Virus record (IMG/VR): IMGVR_UViG_3300047496_000103
Coordinates: 1 to 22,904 of that record
Reading direction: 5' to 3' (one strand)
Length of the DNA stretch: 22,904 nt
Source: a virus
The position numbers and the translations under genes are program-made. How positions within the stretch are numbered: the first letter of the stretch is position 1; the number at the start of each line of letters is the position of its first letter. The notes below the pieces were generated by a model. It did not search any database, was not told the DNA's origin, and worked only from the letters and a program-made list of their open reading frames with translations. Positions 13,887-22,090 of the stretch are shown one piece after another.

Positions 13887-15725
13887 TTAGCCGAAATCGA
13901 AATTCGGGCCGTCGTCTTCCTCTTCCTCGGCGTCCTCGAACTGGTCCTTTCTCTTGAGTCTTCCGTCCATAGGGTCGATGCCGTACAGCTCAGAGTTGTC
14001 CATTACGTTCTCAGCCAAGTGGCCTGAAGCGACTAACATTTCTGGACTGGGCGCTGTGAAAGCTTTGCCGTCCACATCGGTCTTGACCCCATATGACTTG
14101 ACCGGCAAAGCCGATTCAAACTCAAACTTACCGGTGGTCTGACCTTCCGTCGCCAAGAAAGAGGCTACGGCTAGAGAGTCCGCGAAGTCGTCCTTACCGC
14201 CTGCAGGATGACCAATTTTGATGGTTCCAGTAGCGGACTGTTCTACGACCAGCTCTTTGAGTTCCTTCGCTTGTTGTTCGTGGTCCAACAAGTCCATTTG
14301 CTGAGAGTTGATGAGCTTCTTCAAGTTGAAGTAAATCTTCTTCTTGAACATCGGTGCGAACGTGTACTCGCGGAGCTCCACGTTGTATTGGTCAAAAATC
14401 TCTTTCAAGGGCTGAAACGCAAACTGATCGGCGGCCACGAAATCAACCGGAAAACTCTTGGTGATATTCTTGATGTACTGGGCGACCGTGTGCGCTTTGA
14501 CGGGTTCTTTTCTGGAACCCTCCCAGCCCATGGTTACGTGCTGAGTCACCCGGTTCTCGCGGACCGAGACGATCGTGAACGTGAATCTGTCAGCTTTGAA
14601 AGCGGCGTCTATGGCAGCGAAGTACTTAGCTTCTTTGGTATCCAACGGAGCTAAAAACTTAACTGTCCTCATCCGAGCGATTTCGACCATCTCGGGAGAC
14701 ATGAAGTTGCTCAAGGAATCTGCGAAGTTGGAACGGTACTCAGTGTCGAAACCGTCTTGGTCGAGCTCCCACTCTTCTATGATTTCTTTGTTCGGAATCA
14801 GCGAATTCATCATCCAAGTCGGCGCCTTGAACACGGCGTAAGACTTCGGCAACTTACCGTCGCGATCGGCTTTGTACTCGTTGTATAGTACGCCTTGCTT
14901 GATTCCAGGCGACGAGAGCTTGATTAGCATCGCCAAGTCGCCGAACTGTTTGGTGGCCGGACGGACGGCTTTCATGATCTTGACGTCCGTCTCCTTCATA
15001 GTTTCATCCAAGTTCCAGTACGCGATCTCATCGCAAAGTACTGCGCACGCGGCCATGCCACGAGTAGTCTTGCTGGAGGCAGCGCCCACTTTAATCTGAA
15101 CTTTGGAGTACTCGATCACGCCGCCCTCGATGACCCACGGTACTTTTAGGTTCATCGCCGACGTAGTTTGTTTCGCTTGGTTGTTGATGAGCTTGGATAA
15201 AATGGGGGAAGCCTCTATGAGACTCTTTATTACCTCGAGAACTTCGTCAGAAAATTCTCTGGAGTGAGACATGATGAGAACCGTCGCAAACGGGGTCTTC
15301 TTCAAGAACGGTTTCCAGTTGTTTGAGATGGCGCAATAAATAGCTACAATCGCCGAGATGAGGGTCTTACCAGAGCGGCGACCACAAATCAAGTCGATTT
15401 TGTTGACTTTGACTTCTTCGATTGCTTTTGGATCGTACGGTTTGTCGGTCAAGAACTCGTAGATCTCTACTTCGGTCATGGACGCTGTAATCAGCGCGAA
15501 TCTACCGTCTAAGTCTTGGGCTTCGATTTGGACTATGCGCTTAGCATCTGGATCCAGAGTCTTCTGGAAAATGACCTTCAGAATCACTTCTTGAACCGGA
15601 GTCGGTTCTAGATCCATGAATCCGCCAGCCTTCACGAAGTTCTCGATTGGATCTTCCTTGATCCTCTCGATGACTTTTGAGAAAACCGCAGCGAATTGCT
15701 TCGCGTTGAGTTTATCTATTTCCAT
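13887..15725 (-). CDS. terL: Terminase large subunit (packaging ATPase and nuclease)
   Basis: A 612-residue protein. The ATPase has Walker A GRRSGKT (115-121), Walker B CAVLCDE (227-233, with D232/E233) and the coupling motif SSPG (271-274). The RNase H-like nuclease has acidic residues at D373 (AAIDAA), D433 (AADQF) and D513 or D516 (KDDFADSLA). It cuts concatemeric DNA and pumps it into the prohead through the portal. The ATG directly follows the small subunit's TAA. The C-terminal 30 residues are very acidic (EEEEDDGPNFDFG). The length is normal for the family. Confidence 0.95.
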   Translation of the reverse strand: MEIDKLNAKQFAAVFSKVIERIKEDPIENFVKAGGFMDLEPTPVQEVILKVIFQKTLDPDAKRIVQIEAQDLDGRFALITASMTEVEIYEFLTDKPYDPKAIEEVKVNKIDLICGRRSGKTLISAIVAIYCAISNNWKPFLKKTPFATVLIMSHSREFSDEVLEVIKSLIEASPILSKLINNQAKQTTSAMNLKVPWVIEGGVIEYSKVQIKVGAASSKTTRGMAACAVLCDEIAYWNLDETMKETDVKIMKAVRPATKQFGDLAMLIKLSSPGIKQGVLYNEYKADRDGKLPKSYAVFKAPTWMMNSLIPNKEIIEEWELDQDGFDTEYRSNFADSLSNFMSPEMVEIARMRTVKFLAPLDTKEAKYFAAIDAAFKADRFTFTIVSVRENRVTQHVTMGWEGSRKEPVKAHTVAQYIKNITKSFPVDFVAADQFAFQPLKEIFDQYNVELREYTFAPMFKKKIYFNLKKLINSQQMDLLDHEQQAKELKELVVEQSATGTIKIGHPAGGKDDFADSLAVASFLATEGQTTGKFEFESALPVKSYGVKTDVDGKAFTAPSPEMLVASGHLAENVMDNSELYGIDPMDGRLKRKDQFEDAEEEEDDGPNFDFG

Positions 15726-16343
15726 TTACTTCTTCTTGAAATAACCCTCGACGTCCATCTCTATGACGTCCGAGTCTGGATCGGACAACGACGGGGGCTT
15801 GGGCTTCCCGTTTATGATGTCGTCGATGTGAGTAATCAAATTTTTAAGACCCTCAGACAATGTCAAGCTTTCCTTGAGTTGTTGAATCTCGCGGGTCACG
15901 TTGGGCACGCTCAGTTGCATGGCCATGCCGTCGGTGTCTTTGAGGATTTCCCCAGTGACTGGGTGGCGTTTACAAAAGTCTCCGTGGCGCGCGTAATACG
16001 CAGCGAAGTCTTCCAGTTTCCTCTGGAGTTGTATGAGGCGGAGCTTCTTGAAGTCTAACTCCATGTTCAAGAGGTCTTGGGCTTGACCCAGTTGGGTGTT
16101 TTTGATCTTAGCCAATCCCTCGAGCATGTAAGCTTTGCGGAGTTCGACTAACTGGTGGTCGGTGACGAACTTCTCAATAGTAGCGACCGGAAAGTAGTAC
16201 CGCTCAGCGATTTCCGTGACGCTGAGACCCTCGGCAATATACGCCGACTTGATCACGTCCACTGAAACGGTGCGGTGGGACTGCCCTGTTTCTTTGGCCG
16301 GAACCAGTTTATGAGCTTGGTCTTTTGAACGATCGTCTTCCAT
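15726..16343 (-). CDS. Probable terminase small subunit
   Basis: A 205-residue protein immediately upstream of the large subunit. Residues about 28-60 form a helix-turn-helix (VIKSAYIAEGLSVTEIAERY, then FPVATIEKFV), typical of DNA-recognising small terminases. A helical oligomerisation region follows (about 65-120), with a negatively charged tail ending in basic FKKK. No SD precedes the ATG; a TATAAT ends six bases before it, so the message may be leaderless. Assigned from position and HTH, as sequences of small terminases vary widely. Confidence 0.78.
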   Translation of the reverse strand: MEDDRSKDQAHKLVPAKETGQSHRTVSVDVIKSAYIAEGLSVTEIAERYYFPVATIEKFVTDHQLVELRKAYMLEGLAKIKNTQLGQAQDLLNMELDFKKLRLIQLQRKLEDFAAYYARHGDFCKRHPVTGEILKDTDGMAMQLSVPNVTREIQQLKESLTLSEGLKNLITHIDDIINGKPKPPSLSDPDSDVIEMDVEGYFKKK

Positions 16344-16379
16344 GGGCCAATTATATCAGGCCCGGAAGAGTCAAGTCGA
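16344..16379 (-). promoter_or_regulatory. Promoter before the terminase genes, leaderless type, with an inverted repeat around the -10
   Basis: On the minus strand TCGACT (16374-16379) is followed after 18 bases by TATAAT (16350-16355), and the ATG begins six bases later. The -10 box is enclosed by a 5-bp inverted repeat GGGCC / GGCCC (16359-16363 and 16344-16348), a possible operator. Confidence 0.6.
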
Positions 16380-16383
16380 CTAG

Positions 16384-16938
16384 TTATTTCGACAACTTAG
16401 CTAAGTACACATCGACCATCTTGCGGTAAATCTCGCGCAGTTTGGGAGTGTAAGAGTGGTAGCACGACCACTCATCGCCGGGTTTCACGCTCATCTCGAC
16501 TTGGTGAGCTTTGCACGTCTTAATCTTGCTCTGGAGCAACCGGATGTGCCAATAAGTTTGATACTCGATGTCAGTGCGAAGACGCTGGAAGTCGATGTTC
16601 CAGCCTTGTTTCCGCATGTTCTCGATTGTATGGATGTGGAGTTGGAACAATCCCACATCTGTAATGCCGCGGACTACGGTACCTTCTTTGGTCAAAATCG
16701 CGCCTTGTCGGTCTTGGTTGACCAAGCTCGACTCTTGCATCGCGATAGCTATGGAGTGGTTGGGATCGGTGCCGAACTGACGACTGTACTTGGCAATGTA
16801 ATCAGACAGTTCCTTCGCCACCGTTTGATTCATCGCCGGCTTTAACTTCAGGATGTTGCAATAGATCGGATGCAGTTCGCACTCCGCCGCTAATGCTAGA
16901 CTTGGGACCACCAGAAGAAGGATTAGTAGTTGCTTCAC
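16384..16938 (-). CDS. Secreted SLT-type lytic transglycosylase (probable endolysin)
   Basis: A 184-residue protein with a signal peptide (KQLLILLLVVPSLALA, cleavage likely near residue 18). The SLT/goose-lysozyme-like pattern follows: IAIAMQESSLVN with the catalytic Glu at E69, then GITDVGLFQLHIHT (about 91-104), the usual place of the GLMQ motif. It cleaves peptidoglycan; the signal peptide suggests export through the Sec system, either for host lysis or as an entry-related enzyme. The GTG start has a perfect AGGAGG eight bases upstream, lying inside the preceding gene, so the 137-base overlap with that gene is well supported. Confidence 0.87.
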   Translation of the reverse strand: MKQLLILLLVVPSLALAAECELHPIYCNILKLKPAMNQTVAKELSDYIAKYSRQFGTDPNHSIAIAMQESSLVNQDRQGAILTKEGTVVRGITDVGLFQLHIHTIENMRKQGWNIDFQRLRTDIEYQTYWHIRLLQSKIKTCKAHQVEMSVKPGDEWSCYHSYTPKLREIYRKMVDVYLAKLSK

Positions 16939-17287
16939 TCAGAGAACCTCCTGTTAGAGCTTGCTTGACCTTGGCAACCGCCAAGTCAAGAATTCCGCGG
17001 TCTGTCACTACGCGGATTCTGAATCTAGGAAGAAGAGCGTTTACAATGTCGGTGACGCCGGCGATGATTGGCTTTTGAAAAAACTTGCGTCCGATCCAGC
17101 TGAGTTCAACATAGATGAGCATCTGGAGACGTTCTTGCGAAGCTAAGAGCTCGACTTCCTTTATGAATCCCGAAACGTTGAAGATGTTCAGTTTCAAGTT
17201 GTTGATCAACTGAGGGTCGCTAACGAGTTCCATCTCGTACAACCACTTCAGAGCTGAGTACTGAAATCTTCCCTTTTCAGAATCCAT
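16802..17287 (-). CDS. Hypothetical phage protein overlapping the lysis gene
   Basis: A 161-residue protein that I cannot assign, although its first 110 residues (FQYSALKWLYEMELVSDP, then LNIFNVSGFIKEVELLA, then MLIYVELSWIGRKFF) look like a compact conserved domain of the kind seen in other phage hypotheticals. The last 50 residues are Gly/Ser/Thr-rich and coincide with the other-frame start of the lytic transglycosylase. No close SD: GAGG is 12 bases before the ATG, while a TATAGT box ends six bases before it, with TTTGCA 17 bases further up, so a leaderless transcript is likely. Confidence 0.75.
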   Translation of the reverse strand: MDSEKGRFQYSALKWLYEMELVSDPQLINNLKLNIFNVSGFIKEVELLASQERLQMLIYVELSWIGRKFFQKPIIAGVTDIVNALLPRFRIRVVTDRGILDLAVAKVKQALTGGSLSEATTNPSSGGPKSSISGGVRTASDLLQHPEVKAGDESNGGEGTV

Positions 17288-17293
17288 AACTTA

Positions 17294-17322
17294 ACTATAC
17301 CTCAAGACTGAAATTTTGCAAA
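17294..17322 (-). promoter_or_regulatory. Promoter for the 161-residue and transglycosylase genes, leaderless type
   Basis: TTTGCA (17317-17322), 17 bases, TATAGT (17294-17299), six bases, ATG, all on the minus strand. The -35 box overlaps the end of the RuvC-like gene. It allows lysis-related expression separate from the recombination genes upstream. Confidence 0.65.
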
Positions 17323-17913
17323 TTTAAATAGGAGGAACGCGTGGCCCATGCATAAAGAATCGGCAATGTCGGCATCTCCCGCGTTCTGATCCACGTCAAG
17401 AACCATGCCAAACTTAGCATGTGCATATCTTGCAGCCAGCGTCTTGGGCGTCACCTCCGGTAATCGCTGGGAGGATGCCAATCTTTTATTCAGTTTCTTG
17501 GCCTCTTTGTTCTGAAGCTTGTCGGCCTCAGATTGACGCAGCCCGAGGTTAGTTCTCCATCCCTCGGCTCCAGTGACATCATAAAAATGTACTCGCTTCA
17601 AGTACTCCCGGATCGTTAACAAGACAATCCAATGAAACCCGTCGAGGGTCTTCTGACCGAGGCGATTCTTGGACCCCGCAATCTCTTCGATCACGATTAG
17701 TGTCGGATCGTACTGTAGAATGAGTTTGTGTATTTCCTCAGCTAGATTCAGCATCTTAGCTAGAGTCCCGGGGAGTTTATCCATCTTGGCCAATCCAGGG
17801 ACTCTAGGCTTCAATATTCCATAGACCAGTGGGGCTTGAGAATCGACCGAAAACAACGACCATCCAGTACACGTGGTCGAGAGATCCAACGACAAAACCG
17901 TTTTATTTGACAC
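17302..17913 (-). CDS. RuvC-like Holliday junction resolvase
   Basis: About 203 residues with the RNase H-like fold of RuvC. With the GTG at 17913 as residue 1, the acidic residues are D10 (VLSLDLSTTCTGW), E76/E77 (LIVIEEIA) and D181 or D185 (GDADIADSLCMGHA). It resolves branched DNA before packaging or during recombination. The GTG has GGAG seven bases upstream and is preferred over a TTG at 17934. The start overlaps the end of the phosphoesterase gene by 11 bases. It lies between recombination and packaging genes, as expected for a packaging-related resolvase. Confidence 0.88.
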   Translation of the reverse strand: MSNKTVLSLDLSTTCTGWSLFSVDSQAPLVYGILKPRVPGLAKMDKLPGTLAKMLNLAEEIHKLILQYDPTLIVIEEIAGSKNRLGQKTLDGFHWIVLLTIREYLKRVHFYDVTGAEGWRTNLGLRQSEADKLQNKEAKKLNKRLASSQRLPEVTPKTLAARYAHAKFGMVLDVDQNAGDADIADSLCMGHAFLLFKFAKFQS

Positions 17914-18532
17914 TTTGTTTCTCCAATGATGCAATCCAAGCCTCGATGACGGCTATGCTGACGGGTTTGTATCCGTTGGCCGGGACACCAACGTCATACT
18001 GGTTGTAGGTCGTCTTGGTCGATTTTGTCTTCCAAGACGCAGAATGTATGTGTCCGTGCAGATGCAGTTGGCCAAAGTCAGGGATGGAGAAACGGGTGTG
18101 CCGCTTCTCACCGTGCCACATGTCACCTGGTTCTGCCCCTCGAGTATCGGTTACGTCCTCACGGAATAAGCCCCGCAATGGACAATGAGACATTGTGACT
18201 AGTCGGTTAGCTATCACCATCGAGGCCATGTTGATCACCACATCGAAGCCGGCGGTGTACATGGCGTTCATGCCCTTGTCGTGGTTGCCCATGACCAGGA
18301 CCTTTGTGCCATTCAACTCGTTGAGAGTCTTGACCAAGGCCAAGCGATCGGTTACGCCCATGTCGCCTAAGAAATATGTAATGCCATCATCTGGCACCGA
18401 CGCGTTGAAATTGTTGATCAACACACGATGCATGTGGTTGACATCCTTGAAAGGCCGGCGGTCGTAGACTATACTATTAAAATGACCCAAATGCCAATCT
18501 GAGGTGAAGAATGTAGGTTTGCGGTCGTTCAA
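17903..18532 (-). CDS. Calcineurin-like metallophosphoesterase
   Basis: A 209-residue single-domain enzyme with all motifs of the family: FTSDWHLGH (D12, H14), FLGDMG (D57), MGNHD (N83, H84), SHCP (about 115-118) and HGHIHS (H161, H163). It hydrolyses phosphate esters with two metal ions; the substrate (nucleotide, RNA end or protein) cannot be told. A separate, longer SbcD-type member is also present in this window, so this is not the MRE11-like one. The start is a TTG overlapping the previous stop (TTGA); an in-frame TGA lies two codons upstream, so no longer start exists. Translation is probably coupled. Confidence 0.9.
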   Translation of the reverse strand: MNDRKPTFFTSDWHLGHFNSIVYDRRPFKDVNHMHRVLINNFNASVPDDGITYFLGDMGVTDRLALVKTLNELNGTKVLVMGNHDKGMNAMYTAGFDVVINMASMVIANRLVTMSHCPLRGLFREDVTDTRGAEPGDMWHGEKRHTRFSIPDFGQLHLHGHIHSASWKTKSTKTTYNQYDVGVPANGYKPVSIAVIEAWIASLEKQSVK

Positions 18533-18843
18533 ATGTCATCGATCTTTCTGCGTTTTTGTCCCTTAGAGTTCAACAAATTACGCTTTACTTGACCTTCTAA
18601 ACCGTTGGCTAAGTTGAGCTGTATGGTCGCGTCGGCGTCAACGTCGCGGGAATGATTACGAGCGCGCTCAGTCAAGATTGCTGTAGCGTTCTTCATCTTG
18701 GACTTACCCGTTGCCTTATTGGCCGAGACCATGAACTTTTGATTGGGCGCAGAAATGACTTCTTCCCACTCGACTTGATCGAGTGGTTTCAAACTGCGTC
18801 TAACTTCGCCAGTCTTACGATTTTTGAAATACTTCAGTCCCAT
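18529..18843 (-). CDS. Basic hypothetical protein with a leaderless-type start
   Basis: A 104-residue, strongly basic protein (many Lys and Arg, ending GQKRRKIDDI) with no recognised domain; nucleic-acid binding is plausible from charge only. No SD lies before the ATG, while a TATAAT box ends seven bases upstream. Its stop overlaps the phosphoesterase start by four bases. Confidence 0.7.
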   Translation of the reverse strand: MGLKYFKNRKTGEVRRSLKPLDQVEWEEVISAPNQKFMVSANKATGKSKMKNATAILTERARNHSRDVDADATIQLNLANGLEGQVKRNLLNSKGQKRRKIDDI

Positions 18844-18850
18844 TGGACCG

Positions 18851-18880
18851 ATTATACTACTCTTTAGGGTTGGAAGTAAA
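18851..18880 (-). promoter_or_regulatory. Promoter giving a leaderless transcript at 18843
   Basis: On the minus strand TTTACT (18875-18880), 18 bases, TATAAT (18851-18856), seven bases, ATG. The -35 lies in the end of the upstream gene. It would drive the 104-residue, phosphoesterase and RuvC-like genes. Confidence 0.68.
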
Positions 18881-19273
18881 GTCCGAGAGATTCTTGAAGT
18901 TTTCCGTGAATTTGTAGACGTCCCAGCTGTGGGTCAACTCCAACTCACGCATCATCACGGTCATACGTTTGACCACTATGAAGTACTCGAATTCGCGCCC
19001 AAAAGTGTGCTTCTCGACTTTGAACATCAACTCAGCCATAACTGAGCGGTACAAATCCATGTAGATGCCGGTAGTCCAATACGCGCGGTCAATCGTGTTG
19101 AGAAGCTTCCTGGCTTCTTTCTTATCGCCCAGAGTCAAGAAGTGGTACGCGAAAACTACGCGCTCTTTGAATGTGAGCCACTTTGAAGAGTAGACCTCCG
19201 CGTGTAGTTCTTTAATCGCCTTCTGTGTTTCAGAGAGACTCATGTCACCCTTAATTAATGTCAGCTTGGACAC
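18857..19273 (-). CDS. Hypothetical helical protein following SbcC
   Basis: A 138-residue, largely helical protein (residues about 10-130, with aromatic-rich helices such as FKERVVFAYHFLTLGD and AYWTTGIYMDLYRSVM). I do not recognise it. A GTG start with GGAGG about six bases upstream, both inside the end of the SbcC gene, gives a 23-base overlap. Co-expression with SbcC and SbcD suggests a recombination- or replication-related role, which is only inference. Confidence 0.75.
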   Translation of the reverse strand: MSKLTLIKGDMSLSETQKAIKELHAEVYSSKWLTFKERVVFAYHFLTLGDKKEARKLLNTIDRAYWTTGIYMDLYRSVMAELMFKVEKHTFGREFEYFIVVKRMTVMMRELELTHSWDVYKFTENFKNLSDFTSNPKE

Positions 19274-21146
19274 TGGTTCCTCCCTGCAACTTGACCATAA
19301 AGGACTGATTTACTATATTTTTGAAAATGGAGTTGTGCTCGATCAATAGGACCGGTTGCCCGCGTCCTTCGAGTAGAGTCAAGCACTTTTCCATACTAGA
19401 CTCGCTTAAATCTTTAAAGTATTCATCGAGTATGAGAACACCCAAGGTCGCACCGCGTCTAGCCGTAATGACGTCGGCCAGCGCTAGATCCACTGCTAGA
19501 GATACGCGGCGGAACTGACCACCGGACAACAATCCCAGCCCGCGTTCTGATCCGTCAAACACTACGTCGGTCTCAATCTTCATTGCGTCGTTCCGAAAAC
19601 GCACGGACACAGGTACTTCGAATAAGTGACTGAGATACTGATGGACTCTGGAGTTTATCTCGTTCAACATCGAGTTAAACACGAACGACTTAACTTCCTT
19701 GAAGCCGTCCTTGAGGGCTTCGAGACGACGTGAGTGCACATTGGACTCTTCCACTAAACGAATCAAGTCCGCACGCTGCTCTTCGTTTGATGCCAATTCA
19801 GCTTTTAATTTGTCCAAGCGCGTAGAATCTACAAAGACTTCCGCTCTCTGAGCGGCGTCAAGTTCTTGGGTCAATTTCGCGATCAACTCGGTCTTGGCTT
19901 CGATGGATAACTTTAAGGTTTCGCACTTACCTTGAGTTGTCTTTATCTTATCTTCGACTGCTCGGATGTCGGCCAACTGGGCGTCGATCTGCAGTCTAGA
20001 GAATACTGCTACGTCTCTCTCTTGGGTCAGCGATTCCTTACTAGGAACCGGCTTGTCCAGCTCCACCGAGAGTTCCTCTAGTCTAGCCACAAGGTCGGCC
20101 ATTGATTTATCTAAACGACTGAGTTCAGCTTGGGCGTGGGACGTATCGCAGTTTTCCAACGTGGTATTGCACGTTGGACACAGCTTGCTTGGGTTCTTTA
20201 TAAAGTCTTCATTTTTCTCTTTTTGACGCTGCAGTTCGCGGTATTGGTTAGCCCAGCCCTTACCCTGAGACTCAGAGAACTCACGGTTCTTAACGAGCTT
20301 ATCCGCGTTCTTTATGTCTGCAGTCAACAAAGTTTGTTTGGAAAACAGTTCTTGACTTTGGGTTTCTAGAATAGCTTTCTGAACCCGGTCGACACCGAGT
20401 GTTCCGACTTCTTCGGTCAGTGACTGCAACATAGCCACTTCGGAAGTTTTCTGAGCTACCGCCGTGTCAAACTGAGCTTGGATACGTGCAACGCGTTGGA
20501 GATGCGCCTCGTGGATCTTAGCCAGTTCCATCTCTTCTAATTTAATACGACTCTCGACCAGTAGTTTATCGCGACCGTTCAAGTCCAAATTGTGTCGAAG
20601 TTGTTGGTTGGATGCCTCTTCCTTCTTCAAGAGTTCCATGACTTCTTTTCGAGCGCGGTCGAATAGAGTTAAGTCTTGAACTTCAGAGAGTATCTTACCC
20701 TTCTCTTCTTGATTCGAAGTAATGAACTTTTTGCTGTAGTTTTGGGCGAAGTACACCGTTTGACAGAAAGTCTCAAACGTTAAACCGATCTTGGCTTCGA
20801 TTAAGTCTTGAGTCTCTTTGGCATCTTTGCCTTTAATACTTTCGCCATCTGGAGTAACCATGCACAGCTCGTTGGGTTTGCGAGAGCGCACCACAGTTAC
20901 ATCCCCGAGCTCGACCGCGACTACGCAAGACGACTGTCCTTGCTTGATCACTTCGTCGATCTTGACGTCCTTGGGGAGCTTGCCGTACAAACACCACGAG
21001 ATGGCATTCAAAATAGCTGACTTACCCGAACCTTCCGAAGTTTGGTCGTCTTCGTTCCAACCGTCAATGAGAGTGACACCAGGAGTTACATTGAACTCGA
21101 GCTTCTCCCAGGATAAGAAGTTGCGGGCTTTAACTTTGGTTATCAC
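19251..21146 (-). CDS. sbcC: SbcC/Rad50-like exonuclease ATPase subunit (T4 gp46 type)
   Basis: A 631-residue SMC-like protein. Order of parts: N-terminal ATPase half with a long P-loop (residues 29-43, ending GSGKS), Q-loop area QTVYFAQNYSKK, coiled coil about 165-320, zinc hook CPTC (323-326), returning coiled coil about 335-485, ABC signature LLSGGQFRR (539-547), Walker B VLILDE (570-575) and a C-terminal D-loop/H-loop area (LLIEHNS). With SbcD it resects DNA ends and feeds the RecA-like protein. The coiled coil is short compared with cellular SbcC, as in T4. The GTG start overlaps the SbcD stop (GTGA). Confidence 0.93.
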   Translation of the reverse strand: MITKVKARNFLSWEKLEFNVTPGVTLIDGWNEDDQTSEGSGKSAILNAISWCLYGKLPKDVKIDEVIKQGQSSCVVAVELGDVTVVRSRKPNELCMVTPDGESIKGKDAKETQDLIEAKIGLTFETFCQTVYFAQNYSKKFITSNQEEKGKILSEVQDLTLFDRARKEVMELLKKEEASNQQLRHNLDLNGRDKLLVESRIKLEEMELAKIHEAHLQRVARIQAQFDTAVAQKTSEVAMLQSLTEEVGTLGVDRVQKAILETQSQELFSKQTLLTADIKNADKLVKNREFSESQGKGWANQYRELQRQKEKNEDFIKNPSKLCPTCNTTLENCDTSHAQAELSRLDKSMADLVARLEELSVELDKPVPSKESLTQERDVAVFSRLQIDAQLADIRAVEDKIKTTQGKCETLKLSIEAKTELIAKLTQELDAAQRAEVFVDSTRLDKLKAELASNEEQRADLIRLVEESNVHSRRLEALKDGFKEVKSFVFNSMLNEINSRVHQYLSHLFEVPVSVRFRNDAMKIETDVVFDGSERGLGLLSGGQFRRVSLAVDLALADVITARRGATLGVLILDEYFKDLSESSMEKCLTLLEGRGQPVLLIEHNSIFKNIVNQSFMVKLQGGTSVQADIN

Positions 21147-22090
21147 TTAACTGACTCCAAGATCTGCGAGCCCAAGGTTATGGTTGCTTCGTCTAGACCG
21201 CGAACATCTTTGGCCCATTTCTGGAATTGGACCTCATTGGAAACTGTTTCGTCGATCTGTACATCGTTGGTCTGAAAATCAGACGGGCGAGTGACCCATT
21301 TTACATCTAAATGAGCGAGTCTGGAACGGTCAAAAGCGTTAATGTTTTCTTGAGATCCGGTAAGAATGACACGCCACAATGTAGCGTTGTTCGCGGCTTC
21401 CCAGTCCCTTTGGTCTGACTGGTTGCAGTCAATCTCGATGGACAAGTGTTTGCGGAACGGTGTCTCTTCAAATTCAAGTGCACACCTCTCAGCGTCGAAA
21501 GTAGCTAAGTACTTGTGCTGGTTGGCTTCGCCGAACGAGTGAGTGAACGGGGTACCTAAGTATGTTAAGTTGGACGATTGTTGGAACTTGTGGAAGTGGC
21601 CAGAGATCACCGCTCTGAACTTACTCAATTCTTCAAGTTTTAGACCATTCTTGGACAAATGGCCGTTTCCGTAATCGTGCCCAGCAACATCTAAGTGACC
21701 AATGAGAACGGTACCGGCGTGGGCTCGACCTAATATTTCCCGCAACTTATTTTGGTCGTGGATGTACGGAACCAAAGTCATCTCGTCCAAGCGAGTCGGG
21801 GCGTCGACGACTACAACGTTCTGCAACAACTTTAGGGACTCAAGACTATGGGCCTGGCAATCTAGGTTGAACCAATCATGATTACCAACCAATACGAAGT
21901 GCTGAAGTCTAGATCTCTTGAAGTAAGAAATCAAGGCATTCATGCACTTACCGCGGATGAGTTCCTTGGTATCTAGCATGTCGCCGAGCCAAATGGTAGT
22001 CAATCCCTTAGATTCGACAAGAGCGAAAAGCTCTTCGGCGATGTCTAAATTATTGTTCTTCAGATGGGGGTCGCCGACCAACAAGTACAT
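21143..22090 (-). CDS. sbcD: SbcD/Mre11-like nuclease subunit (T4 gp47 type)
   Basis: A 315-residue metallophosphoesterase-fold nuclease. Motifs: VGDPHL (D7, H9), LGDMLD (D37), VGNHDW (N70, H71), IGHLD and SGHFHK. The C-terminal third is the capping region and the segment that contacts SbcC. It forms the nuclease complex with the SbcC-like protein encoded next. The ATG overlaps the stop of the RecA-like gene (TAATG); the three genes form one operon as in T4-like recombination modules. Confidence 0.93.
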   Translation of the reverse strand: MYLLVGDPHLKNNNLDIAEELFALVESKGLTTIWLGDMLDTKELIRGKCMNALISYFKRSRLQHFVLVGNHDWFNLDCQAHSLESLKLLQNVVVVDAPTRLDEMTLVPYIHDQNKLREILGRAHAGTVLIGHLDVAGHDYGNGHLSKNGLKLEELSKFRAVISGHFHKFQQSSNLTYLGTPFTHSFGEANQHKYLATFDAERCALEFEETPFRKHLSIEIDCNQSDQRDWEAANNATLWRVILTGSQENINAFDRSRLAHLDVKWVTRPSDFQTNDVQIDETVSNEVQFQKWAKDVRGLDEATITLGSQILESVK

